The notes under the pieces were generated by a model, which did no database searches, had not been told where the DNA came from, and was given only the letters and a program-made list of their open reading frames with translations. Positions 1 through 11,714 of a stretch of DNA of 64,000 nucleotides are shown here, one piece after another. Every line of letters begins with the position of its first letter. Position 1 is the stretch's first letter. Position numbers and translations under genes: made by a program. The stretch is from Phalacrocorax aristotelis (taxonomy: Eukaryota; Chordata; Aves; Suliformes; Phalacrocoracidae). The stretch spans positions 89,021,963 through 89,085,962 of the forward strand of contig NC_134277.1 in NCBI RefSeq assembly GCF_949628215.1. The letters run 5' to 3'.

Positions 1-1011
1 TCGAGGCTCTCCTGCCGTTCGCAGCATGTGGCCATGGGTGCCATGGCTTCTGGGGCCCCTGATAAATTGTTCCCAGGCTTGTTTGGCTGACCATGATGGT
101 GGTGGATGCCCTGAACTCACCCCAGTTCATTCCCCTCTGCCCTCATCCCCCCTCCTCAGTGCACAGGTAAGGAGTTTGCAGGCAGTGCGTAAACTTTCCT
201 CCAGGTCTTTAAATGGCATACAGAGGCAGAGTTCCTCACACGTGCGGAATGGGGAGGATGGTTTGCCTCAGAAGAAAGGAGGCATGTTCTGCACATAAGC
301 CCTAGCTGCTCAGCCCAGACGTAACTCTAGTTTAGGCGAGAACCGATGCAGATCACTATCATAGCTAGCTTTTCAGTACTGCATTAAAAGCGCTGTGTTT
401 AACAGCTTCACAGCCATCCTCGCTCCAGGAAACGTCCACAAGATGGGGCCCCTCTCCTTGGCTGTCGTGAAGAAGGCTTTTAGGTGCTCGGCTCTAATTG
501 AAATAATCAACACTCTGAATGGTCCCTGTCAAATCCTATGGTAATGGTCCATGGGTCCATTTCCACTGTCAGAGGGAACCTGGCTTCCTAGTATGTGGGA
601 AGCTGTAGTGAGCAAAGCTGCTGAATGTTGCCTCTGCCTGCAGCAAGGCACTGTAGCCTGCTGGGTTATGATAAAAGGTGGAATGTCACCTCCGCCTTAG
701 GACTTTTGAGTTCTTCAGAGGGAGTCCTGGTTGTGATACAACATTGTCACACCCTGTGTTTGATTTTGCACTACTGAATGTTTATCGGTCTATCTCCTGT
801 ACATGGCAAAATCAGATTGCTTTGGGATATCATTAAAACTTGATAAGCCGATGAGTTGGAAGAAGCATGATTTGAATTGTACCCTGAAGGTATTCTGTTT
901 ATGCTTGCTCATTGTAAGATATTTTTTTTGTCATACAAACTAATATAAATAGAGGTATACTGAGCTGCTTAAGGGAATTTTAACCATGACAAACAGTATT
1001 AGTTCCAAAAT
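1..1011. other. Upstream region, no certain gene
   Basis: No coding exon is recognised here. A strong splice-donor-like site (CAG then GTAAGG) lies at 166/167, after moderately GC-rich sequence. It could end a noncoding first exon of the downstream CMBL gene or the last part of another transcript, but no homology supports either idea. The short open frames across it have no recognisable domain and are treated as chance. Confidence 0.3.
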
Positions 1012-1306
1012 GGTCTTTTCAGTGGTGCCCAACGACAGGACCAGGGGCAATGGGCACAAGTTGGAACACAGGAAGTTCCACCTCAATATGAGAAAAAACT
1101 TCTTTCCTGTGAGGGTGCCAGAGCAGCGGCACAGGCTGACCAGGGAGGCTGTGGAGTCTCCTTCCCTGGAGACATTCAAAACCCGCCTGGACGCGTTCCT
1201 GTGCCCCCTGCTCCGGGTGTGCCTGCTCAAGCAGCGGGGTTGGACAAGATGACCTCCAGAGGTCCCTTCCAACCCCTGCCATTCTGTGATTCTGTCATTC
1301 TGTGAA
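1012..1306 (+). mobile_element. CR1 LINE 3' end, 5'-truncated
   Basis: The open frame here reads like the C-terminus of a CR1 reverse transcriptase: a short block around SDRTRGNG (here NDRTRGNG), then [15 protein letters not shown], and [12 protein letters not shown] before the end. It is followed by the standard CR1 3' tail (GATGACCTCCAGAGGTCCC, TTCCAACCCCTGCC) and degenerate ATTCTGTG 8-mers near 1280-1306. The copy is a short 5'-truncated insertion with no function expected. Confidence 0.85.
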
Positions 1307-4300
1307 TCTCCTTGTGATTCACTGTTATTTAAATTTGATTGGTGAAATTGTGTAAAATCACATTAAAATGACTCAGCAAACTAAAACTCATCTGGGAGGG
1401 GACACACCTTAAGCAATCCAAAGACATACCACTGAAGGGGTGGCATTCAAAGAATAGCAGCTAGTAAATCTGAACTTCTGCCATCCAAGTGTCACCAGCG
1501 CTCATTAAAGGTAGGAGAAGCCTCTGTTACAATATAGACTCTTGCAGAGACCACTTTTTCTAGTTTCATGTCCGGCACTCCTATCACGTGAGGTTCAGAG
1601 CTTGCCGGTTGGGAAGATGGGGAGTTGCCACCTTGATGACATGCCAGAGAGGAAGAAGGAAAAGGGCTGATGAGGTGTTTCTGAGCAATGGGAAGAATAG
1701 AAGGATGAAGGGGAAGACACAGATGTGTTTCAAACTAGAGCTGTTTCGAGTCTTGTTGCCTATTTCTGTGTTGATGCTGTAGGCTCAGGCTCATCACCGT
1801 GGGTGGGAGAACAGCACAGATGCTGTTGTGCTATGGCCGCAGTATTAGAAGTTCACAGATTGGACTCCCTGCCTAAACTGGGTCTTACAAAAATTGCTTC
1901 ACTATTTGGTTTTATTTTATAGAGGGGGCTTATGCAATAGCCTAAATCTTGAAAATGGGAAGGGTAAATCAAGGCAATGGAAGTGCCAGATCTGGGCTTT
2001 AAATAGGTCATGCGTGGGCTTGATAAAATGTTACAAAGTGTCTAAAACTGTGAGACCATGAAGTATAGCAAGTAAATTTTGGGGGGGGAAAAAAAAAAAG
2101 GCAAGGCGTGCAACATTTTGAAGTCATGATGCAATTCATACTTCATAGAGCTTTGAAAGAAAAGTCAAAAGAGATGGCAATGCAGCTGATTTCTTAGGTG
2201 GAGAACAAATCTGAGTAGTTAATATGTTAAAAGTCTTCGTGTGTCTCAGCCGCAGACAAGTTTGAACTATATTTCATTTGAAGTTTCACAAATGCAAAGA
2301 GCCGATCTCAACTACAAGTGCAAAGAGCTGATCTAAACTGCAAATACAGTCAGATTCCTAAACTAACAACCTTCTGCTCATTGAATTTGTGGTGATTGAA
2401 TTACATGTAGGTGAAAATTAGAATTAAAAAAATAAGCAACTTTTAACATCCTGTGTTCCTGCAATTTTTATGTAAATTAATTTTAGCTGTACCAGATAAA
2501 TTCTACGGGGTGCAGGGAGAAAAAACTGTTTTGTTCATGGTCTGCTCAACATCTCTGTTAGTCCCTTCTGTGAACTATTCTTACATACTTCTGAAAATCT
2601 GCATCCATGTAATTTTAATGGGTATTTTTTACCAAGCATTCACTCTATTCAAAGAAAGGTTATGCTGTGAATTTTGGCATGTTTGTAGGGATAGCCTCAG
2701 CAGTACAGGATGATTTTTCCCCTTTCTGTGAATAATTCCTAAACATTCTTTGAGTCTTTACATTTTTAAAAAAACTTATTGATGCAGCATCTTGGTTTTG
2801 TTTATTACACCTTGGTAATACTGTTATTTTTGTTTAAACATAGCTTGTGTTTTACCACGTATTTTTACACAGATTTATTTTAAAAGAAACAAGACATTTA
2901 CTTAAATAGAAATCAATTTTTGTCAGCTTTCCGCTCAGATGAGCTGCTCATGAGGAAAACAGCTGGCAAGTGTGATGGTAGGAGAGTTGTTCCGAGTCTG
3001 GTCAATTATACACAGTGGGTTTGAAGTCTCACAGCTTTGCTTTGCCTGAGAGTTGGAAAAGGTACTTCTGCCTCATTCTAATGCTGGCAAAGTCTAACTG
3101 GTCAGTCTAACTGGCAAGTTAAACTCCAGCTGCATCTTTTGGAGATTATGTGGTGACTGATTGCAGAAGGTCAGGAGACGAGCTTTGTTCAAAAAAGGTA
3201 CTGTTGAGAGACGTCCTGAAAGGGGGCCAGTTCTTGGTGCTGGGAACCTCTCCATGTGTCACCCCAAAGCACACTGTCCTATGTAAAGAGTATAACTGGT
3301 GTAAAGAGGCAGGATTTGGAGTAATTTGTTTTGTTGTCCACTGTGTTTTCTTGTTTTGTTTTTAATACCATTTACCATGTTACACACATTTGTAGCAGAG
3401 AAGTTGAGAGGGTAGGAAGTGTTAAGTGCATTAAAGGTCTTGTATGACATCTGTTTGAATTAATTAGAAAGTCTAGAAGGGGATAAATGGTTAAGAGACA
3501 TCCCCAGCAAAAAATGGTTAAGCATTGAAGAATGCATTTGATTTTTATTGCCAGCATGCTGTGTTTCAGTTTAGTAAGGGAAGCAGCCAGACCAAGGAAT
3601 ATCATTCCAGTGCATGCATTTACATGGGAAGAGAGACTAGCTCTCGTTAATAAGAAAACAGTGCCCTTTTGATCAGTTAAGAGTGACAGCAGAGCTAGGT
3701 TAAACAGCTTCTCAGACTAGGGTAGAAAAAAGGCTGTGTGTGTAACTACCTAATGCTTGGTGGAGGAGGAAGAGTAGGGGGCACCAGAAATTACCTGAGT
3801 TTCAAAAGATGCTACAGTGGCCTATCTCCAGTTGAAAGGAACTGAGCTTGAAGGACTCTTCTGAGAAGGCCTCGTAGGTCATAAGGTTTTCAGAAACCTT
3901 TCTTCACTTGGGGAGAAGTGGAGTAGTTTCCAGTTTGTCTGTTAAAATGTGTGTCTCTAAAGAAGTGTCATTTCTGTGATGTATGAGGGTATGTTATATG
4001 TATAACACCGGTGTGTGTCTCTGAATTCCTCTGGCCACTCTCACTTCAGATTACATAGTAAGTAGCTCTCAGAGAAAATCCTCTGCTGATTTAGCTTCTT
4101 CAAGTTGATTTATTAAAACTTTTAGAGATGCCAGTTAATGATGTGCTCCCTGGGAAAGGGCTGCGCACAGCACCAGATATAATGAACCAGCAAACTGTGT
4201 GTAGGCAGCAGCAGCAGCCTTGGATTCCCCATGGAGGAGGGGAAAGGGGACATGCACAATGAAAACTTGAAGGGGAAAAAGTAGTCAGAAAAGCAGTGTG

Positions 4301-4737
4301 GTGAGAGTGGGGTCTCACAGGAGTAACAGCAAGAGGTTACCAGGTGCCAGCCTGTGAGGAGGAGCTGTATGACAAATGAAAGGAGGTTATGACGCAAAGT
4401 GTGTGGGGACATCACATGGAAATGTAGTTATCACATGCTGGATTGCTCCAGGCACAAAGCCAGGAATGGCGGACTGACATAAGCCCTTCTTCTGGCCTTA
4501 CTCTACTCCTGGGTTATGCTGACTGACCTGGAATTCCTGAATATTTGTGGCAACCAGAGAGGGCTAGTGTCAAGAGCCTGTTTACAAAAAGCAGCTGGAG
4601 CTTTCACTTCTAACCTTGCAGTGTCAGGTGGGTATTACTAGGTGTCTGGAGGGGACTGCATGAAGATTATGACCCATAATCACAGTTGTTCATGCAAATA
4701 AATTATGTTACTCTTTGTCCTTTTTGCTTTCCTGCAG
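1307..4737. other. Noncoding sequence upstream of CMBL copy 1
   Basis: This AT-leaning sequence has short G and A runs near 2081-2100. No coding exon or recognised repeat was found. It is probably intron or 5' flank of CMBL copy 1, because the first coding exon begins with a splice acceptor (CCTGCAG ending at 4737), so at least one noncoding 5' exon must lie upstream. Confidence 0.4.
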
Positions 4738-4745
4738 ATTCCTAG

Positions 4746-7700
4746 ATGGCTAATGAATCGAGGCCCTGCCCATGTGATATTGGAGACAGGTTTGACTATG
4801 GAGGCCGTGGGCAGGAAGTACAAGTCGAGCACATCAAGGCGTACGTTTGCAAACCACCTGCCAGCGTGGACAAAGCTGTGATTGTGATTCATGATATATT
4901 TGGATGGCAACTCCCAAACACCAGATACATGGCTGATATGCTTGCAGCTAATGGATACATGTAAGAAATCTTTTCTTCTCCAAGAAATCCCACTCTTAAT
5001 GATTTCTAGCTTTACATTAGAACTGTTATCCCTATATATGGGAGGAAACTTACCAGGGCAGCTTGAGTGATATATTTCCATAATACAAAAACACAAAGGA
5101 GCATTGCTGTGCAATGTTGCAGAGTACAGCATGCTTCTTTCATACTTCGCTGTTTACAGGAGTGACCGCACACATAGGATGTGTAGAATATTGAAAGCAG
5201 GATGCAGTAAAAAGTGATTCTGATAATTTTCCCAGCCATGTGAGATGGCTTTAAAAAGCTAGTGTGTTCTGAAACACAAGTGTGTATTCTGTTTTTAGAA
5301 GTCTTTTTAAAATAAACAGTCGTTCAAGCTAAATTATATGATGGGATTTTAAAAAATTGTCACCATCAGAAATATGAATGAATGTCATATATTTTGAATA
5401 TGATATTGGATATGCACATTGAATATGTGCATATGAATGATTCATATGTACGCATGGGGTATTCAATGCAATCCTGCAAATTTTTTACATTCATTTTTGA
5501 TGCCCTCCAGCAGTTAAATTCCAAAATGCAACAATGTCTTGCAATAAATTGATATGCTGCAAGGTACTGTATTTGCAGCATACATTACAAGCATTCCTAT
5601 AGGGTTGAGACTGGCCTGCAGTTCCAAAAGCAAAACTCAACTTAATTCTGTAGTGGTCTAGTTTTGAGAGAGTAGTCCTTTAATGCTCTCAGCCTATGGA
5701 GCATGAGGGAAGTCAGATGTCAGCAGACAGTTGCCATGTGGTTGAGATCTGTCTGTGGAGCTGAAAGGAGCTCTATGTCTCTGCAAGATAAAGATACTAC
5801 CTTTGTGAGGGTTAGGGGTTTTGGCTACACTGGAACAATGAATTGGTCTGTAGTCTGCTCCTTTCTACTGTCTTCCCTGAGAACTTGACATCCCCTATTC
5901 TGCTCCTATGTTTGTCTTGTGACTAAATGCAATCATTCTCAGCATGACACTGGATGTACACCTTTCAGGCTGTGCAAAATACTGGCAAATCGCTAGTATG
6001 AGAGTGCGCTTCCTTACTACATTAAGAGTCCACTCAGTCAAAAGTACCCAGTGCCTGATGAACTGGTATTTCTCCATACTACCTTAATTCCTGTGATTTT
6101 TCCTTGTGATTCATGCCATGTCATACTTCTTTTTGTAATACCTCCTTTCCCTCCGCCCGTACTGTTAATATTGTAGCAGTCAAGGGAAGATGGGTGGTGT
6201 CCCCATTGCTGCAGGCAGGAGGAGAGCTGAGAGTTTTCAGGCAGCAGTGTCTGAATGAAGAGAGGCCATGTGTGTCTTCCCTGATTGCTTCAAGATGCTG
6301 CTGAACTGGTGCACCAGTGTTTATTGAGAGGAAAATAGCTGGATTTTTCCCTAGTGCTCTATGGGATGAGGAGCTATGGGAGCTGTATTGCAGAGACCAC
6401 ATTAAGACTGATAGCTTGTAGTCTCTTACCAGGCTAGTTTGGGTGGAGAAGAACCTGTTCTTCTACGTGGGCTTGGAAAGGTTCACTTTCAAAGCAATAT
6501 GTACCCTTTCTGACAGGTACGTATCCAAATGTTGTGCAGTTTTGCCCATACCTTTCCAAACACAAGTGTGCTATGGATGTCACTGTTTTGTTTTTTTTTT
6601 TACAGAAATGATCAAAAACACAGTAAGAAGGAAAAAAAAAGTTTGCAACATACTTTGGTCTGCTTTAGGCCAAACAGATTAACTAATTTCACTGTGTGAT
6701 ACATACTGTGTGTCTGAGGAGGGGGAGAACCAAAGGCATTTAATAAGTGAAAGGTGATAGGAGTTTCCCAGGGATCCCATTGCTTCCCTGTGGGCTGGGC
6801 TTGGGAGATCACACAGCAGCATCTGGGGGTGTGACCTAGTGACAGCAGCCTCTAGAGTCCCTGCTTGTTTTCTTCTGCATGAGGAGACTATATTATCCAC
6901 TAGTGACTGCACCATCACAGCTCTGCTCCTGGTCACACAACACATTTCAGCTGAGGTTGTCCTGAGCCTGGGTTTGGGCACCCCTGTGGTGTGGGAACTC
7001 TTTAGTACTGACTGAACTCTTACTGTACTTCCCTTTTCCCAGTCACCAAATGATGTCCACAGTAAAACACTCCTCCCTTTCTTCCCACATGTTTTCCTTT
7101 CACTTGTTCTTTGCTGACCTCAGTCCATCAGGTGGGTTTTTTTTCTAGCCCATAAGTAAGCCTTATGATGTGCTCTGTAGTAAATAACTATTTTACATAA
7201 TTGTCTTCATTTAAATGGAACCCATTAATGACGGATTTATGTTAAATGGTATTATGTTGTATGCAAAATCTAAAATTGTTGTAATCAGGATCTACTTTGA
7301 CCATCCTTTAAAAGATAATCGATTGTTTTACTGTTGTATAGTTTCAAATTATGTACTCAAAACAGATAAAATACTAGGGATAAAAATACTTCTATTTTCC
7401 AGGTTTGTACCACAATTTGTATTTTGTGGTTTATTCATTGAAAAGAGCCTATATAGATACCTATAAATGTTTTCTAAAGCTAATAGGCATTTCTGTAGAC
7501 TAGTTAACAATGATGTTCAAAAACATTACTTTCTTAGGAAAAAAGGAATCAAAACAAAGTTATGCCTGGATAGAAACTTTCCATGCCATGAAGGGCCAAA
7601 AAAATCTCAGTGTTTGATTAATTCATTCAATTTTGGGTTTTTTGTGTGTGTGTCTGTGAGTGCAGAGCCATCTGCCCAGACTTTTTTGCAGGAAGAGAAG

Positions 7701-10700
7701 CTTGGAAGCCTTCTGATGACTGGTCCAAGTTCGATGATTGGCTGAAAACTCGAGATGCCAGGAAAATAAACAAGTAAGGTGTCAGAAGCTGGATATCACA
7801 TTGCCTGTTGCTGTCAGATATTGCTTGGTTTTTTCCTTTTTTTTTTCCTTTGAGATTAGGTGCAGCCAATGTACCAGTGAAGGTGGCCTTTTTAAATTAC
7901 TCTTTAGAAATGGATGGAATCGGTGACCTATTAGTTTGCCTTGAACAGAGTTCAAGGACAACTCTTGCAGTAGTGGCTTAGTGAAGCATTTTGTCATCTA
8001 ATGTTGATACCATAGACTGCCAATTGCTTCCTCTGCCTCAAAAAGCATGGCTTAAAAATGACTGGTGGCACAAGGAGGGAGAAAGCATAATTCTCATCCT
8101 AAGTTCCACTGAGTGTAACAGACTGATACTTTAAGATGTTGTATGGAAAGAAAAAAAGTTTTTGGTTGCACCATTGTACTTGCCCAGCATGGGGCAGCTG
8201 GTCCCCAGTAGCTGGATCACCTGTTCGTAGGGTGCAGTGAGGGCTGGCAGCTCCCTAGGGGAGAGGGTGCTGGGAGCCAGGAGGAGTATCAGCGGCAGTG
8301 CCAGGGGCCCTTAAGGCAGAGCCCCTATTAAGGAGCGGCTGCCTTAATAACACAGAAGGAAGCTGTTGGCACGGCAATACTGAGAAGGGGTCAGACTAAT
8401 TAGAGGCCAAACTAATTAACTTCCTGGGAGAGCAAATATCTTTCTTGGACTGTTGGGAGTAGCTATGTTGAAGGTTTCTGGGCTTAGGTATTTGGTGAGA
8501 AGGTTATGGGAGACATAACTGAATCATTTCCAGAAAGCTCCTGTCTCAGAGGGGTCAGTTGTTGTGGAAACTTTTTAGTTTGGAATCTGTCCCCTCTCTG
8601 CTGCAATGGGAAGGAGGGGTTGGGCTCTGCCTGGCATTTCTTACAGGCAATTCACATGTTTCAAGTGTCAGCTCAGTGGAGAAAGAATTTTTTGGCACTT
8701 AATTGCTTCTCTGTGTGTGTTTGTGTGTTGGCAAATAATGTGCTATCTGCGAGGCTGATGTCTTGCCAGCTTGTGTGTCCCAGGGGTCAAGGCACTGGGG
8801 CTGAAAATGTAGTCCTGAGGTGATATAAAAGACTTAACTGCTACCTCTCTCCCACCAATACTTTCTCTTTACTGCCTCTGCATGGTGTTACCTGCTTCAG
8901 GAGTAAATGGGTATTTTCAGAAAAGAGCATCTGGGCAAACTGTATTTCAAGCTACATTGTAAATTCTGAAAATGTCTACCATGTTGGTTACATTGACTTT
9001 CCTGCAGCAAATATTTCAGATGCTAACTTAGAGTTATTGTCAGCATTTTGACTGTCTAATGAATAGTATTTTCTAGAGAGGTTTTTATTACTTTTTCTAT
9101 CTATGTTTACAAAGCAAAAATTCATCCAGCTTCTCAGAGAATTTTAGGCTCTTACAACTCTTAGGTAGGTGTTTAATCAATCATCTACTTTCCATTCCAT
9201 CCCTTTAGGTTTCCTTCGATGTATGTTTTTCATGTCGCATTTTTATTTGAGTCCATTCAGTTCTTTTTTTAATCTCTTTCTCATAATTTCAGGTTAGCAA
9301 TTGCTCATATTTGTCTGAGATAATGGTTTATTAAAAGTATATGAAAGAAAATATAATAGCAGTATGATATAGGGACACTTATATGCATCTCTACATATTC
9401 TTTTCATATTTTCAAATACTGGTTTTACTATGGACACTTAATTTGCCTTTGCTTATATGTTCCAGAGAAGCTGATGCTGTCCTGAAATATCTAAAGGAAC
9501 AGTGTGGTGCAAAGAAATTAGGGGTCATTGGTTTTTGCTGGGGTGGTGTTGCTGTACATCACCTGATGATGACGTACTCAGAATTGAAAGCTGGTGTATC
9601 TCTCTATGGTAGGTAAATACAAGGATGTAACGCAAACAGGTACATATGCATATGTATATTGTGTAGTTTAAGTATTTGATCTAGCATTATTTCTTCAAAT
9701 GAGGCTGTCAGCTTATGAAGAGAGATATTTTGCATGGGAATGGTTCAAAGCTGAGGCAGGGGAGGTTCGGACTGGACATGAGGAAGCATTTCTTTAGCGA
9801 GAGGGTGGTCGAACACTGGGACAGGCTGCCTAGAGAGGTCGTCGATGCCCCAAGCCTGTCAGTGTTTAAGAGGCGTTTGGACAATGACCTTAACGACATG
9901 CTTTAACTTTTGGTAAGCCCTGAAATGGTCGGGCAGTTGGACTAGATGATTGTTGTAGGTCCCTTCCAACTGAAATTATTCTATTCTATTCTATTCTATT
10001 CTATTCTATTCTATTCTATTCTATTCTATTCTATTCTATTCTATTCTATTCTATTCTATTCTATTCTATTCTATTCTAATTTTCATCAGAGTAGGAAAGA
10101 TATCATGCAAAGAAGATGGTGGTGAGGATATTCACTCCTAGTTTCAGAATGGGTCATGGCAGCCATGTATTTCAGGACTGAACAGAGAGACATGTTGTCC
10201 TTTGGTCACCTTCCCAATTTAGCTCCCTTTTCCTGTTTCCTGCATGCTGCAGAGCTAGAACCTCACCCGGGAGCAGAGAGTGTTATTTTTGATGTAGCTA
10301 CTGTGTAAAGTTAGACTGTGGTTACTTTAACACCAGCTTTCTTTTTATGCTTTGCTCAAGAAGCTGGGATAGCTAAGCTGCCATTTGTTAACGTTCTCAG
10401 AATGCAAATTTTGGTCTACTTAATAAAGCATTGGCTTTCTCAGTCAGTTCAAAAGAATTCAAGCTGACTTAAATAGTTTTAATCTAGGAGGCTATTCTTC
10501 TAGGAGCCATGGTTACAGTAGCTTGAAAGTAAAGCTAATATTTATGGCTACATATTGCATGAGACATGAAAACTTCACCTCAGAAGCAGTGTGTTGTATT
10601 TGAATCTGCATTTCAGATAAAAATTGAAGAGTTTCTTTGTTACTTCAATGTTTTCTAGGACTAATCAAGGATTCTGATGATGTATCTAATCTCCTGAACC

Positions 10701-11607
10701 CTACATTTTTCATTTTTGCTGAAAAAGATGACTTCATTCCCCTTCATCAGGTATGCTAATAACCTACATCTTCTTTCATTTTGGCATGGTTATATTTCCA
10801 TCCTGAATTGGGAGTCAAAACTCAGCATCATAATAGTGCTTGAAGGTCAAAAAATAAGCAGAGAGGTGGAGCAAGAGATAGAAGGGATAATGTAACCTAG
10901 ACAAAGAATGAAAACTAGATTTTTTTTCCCTTAAGTCTCTTCCTTTTGTAAAAGTATGTCTAGTAACCCAGGTAACAAAGTTTTATCAAAATCCCACTGC
11001 TGTTTTGTAGTACTCTACTCTGGGAGCTATCCTTTGCTGTATGACACTGTTTTCTGTTGGTCCTAGGAACCCATAAACTGTGTAGGATATGCCAAACTGC
11101 ATCCATAGATGTCTGTTAGAAGGTTTTTGTTCAGTTATAGTGTATTTAGCACTGTCATATATTTCACAGGTAGGAAATACTTTTGTTATATACATATCTT
11201 TGCAGGTTGTTGGACCTGCCTTTATATTCTAACAAATTTTATAGACCCTTTACTGCAAAGGTGTTTTTTCTTTATATAATTTTACTTTCTGTTTTGCCCA
11301 TATGGGGCTTGGTTATTAGTGTCTAGCATGAATGATAAATTAGGGAGGTAAGCTATGAATAAGCTGAGGGCTGGCAGCATGGAATATGGCTATATTAATG
11401 TAACTACTACTATGCTCTATACTACAGATCACTCTGCTGGAGCAGAAGCTAAAGAACAATTGTAAAGTCGATTTTGAAGTTAAGATTTATCCCGGACAAA
11501 CTCATGGTTTTGTACATCGCAGAAGAGAAGATATCAATCCTCAAGATAAGCCTTATATTGAGGAAGGAAGAAAGGATATGATCAACTGGCTGAATAAATA
11601 CATTTAA
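4746..11607 (+). CDS. CMBL: CMBL copy 1, five coding exons, 245 aa
   Basis: This is a cytosolic alpha/beta hydrolase of the dienelactone hydrolase family. In mammals CMBL cleaves cyclic esters and activates the prodrug olmesartan medoxomil. Coding exons by my reading are 4746-4960, 7666-7773, 9466-9608, 10659-10750 and 11428-11607, all with GT/AG borders and consistent phases. Exon 1 begins at 4738 after a CCTGCAG acceptor, so a noncoding 5' exon lies upstream. The joined product has 245 residues, the same as human CMBL, and needs no gaps. The N-terminus [13 protein letters not shown] matches the family. The nucleophile Cys132 sits in GFCWGG, Asp179 in FAEKDD, and His212 in GQTHGF. A sense CR1 fragment and ATTCT array lie in intron 3. 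A paralog follows about 5.4 kb downstream. Exon 1 is identical to that of the paralog over 224 bp. Confidence 0.95.
4961..7665 (+). other. CMBL copy 1 intron 1 (between coding exons)
   Basis: The intron is 2,705 bp, donor GTAAGA, acceptor TGCAG at 7665. It is AT-rich, and no mobile element or second gene is recognised in it. The tract before the acceptor is T/G-rich (TG repeats at about 7641-7655) rather than a clean pyrimidine run. Confidence 0.75.
7774..9465 (+). other. CMBL copy 1 intron 2 (between coding exons)
   Basis: The intron is 1,692 bp, donor GTAAGG, acceptor TCCAG at 9465. A more GC-rich patch lies at about 8180-8380. No repeat family or exon is recognised. Confidence 0.75.
9731..9975 (+). 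mobile_element. CR1 LINE 3' fragment in CMBL copy 1 intron 3
   Basis: The frame reads [33 protein letters not shown], then [15 protein letters not shown], which is the C-terminal block of a CR1 reverse transcriptase. It ends with the CR1 tail GGACTAGATGATTGTTGTAG and GTCCCTTCCAACTG. It is same-sense with the host gene and strongly 5'-truncated. It is about 89% identical to the matching part of the CR1 at 54436-55157. Confidence 0.88.
9976..10080 (+). repeat. ATTCT pentanucleotide microsatellite
   Basis: About 20 near-perfect tandem ATTCT units grow out of the CR1 3' terminus inside CMBL copy 1 intron 3. The CR1 tail repeat has evidently expanded into a satellite. A related array sits at 55158-55286. 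Confidence 0.97.
10081..10348 (+). repeat. 268-bp segment duplicated at 55287-55554
   Basis: This intronic segment directly follows the ATTCT array. It is the same length as 55287-55554 and differs at only four positions by eye (one near 10176 and three near 10323-10335). After 10348 the two loci diverge at once. It matches no repeat family I know and may be single-copy intron sequence copied to the other site. Confidence 0.9.
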
Positions 11608-11708
11608 TAGAAGAGCAAGCAACTTACTTTGTAACACAATTATGTAATACACTGGAGATTTTTGGTAACAGATTTTAGAAAATTGGAGAGGAGTTTGCTG
11701 AAATATAA

Positions 11709-11714
11709 ATTAAA
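11709..11714 (+). terminator. Candidate polyadenylation signal, CMBL copy 1
   Basis: ATTAAA, a common variant signal, lies about 100 bp after the stop codon at 11605-11607. The 3' end is not proven by sequence alone. Confidence 0.4.

Noticed and set aside
9708-9899. Minus-strand open frame inside the CR1 fragment in CMBL copy 1 intron 3
   Set aside because: It is the antisense shadow of the CR1 reverse-transcriptase frame.
9976-10080. ATTCT array as a possible CRISPR-like or regulatory repeat
   Set aside because: It is a 5-bp microsatellite without spacers, growing from a CR1 tail.
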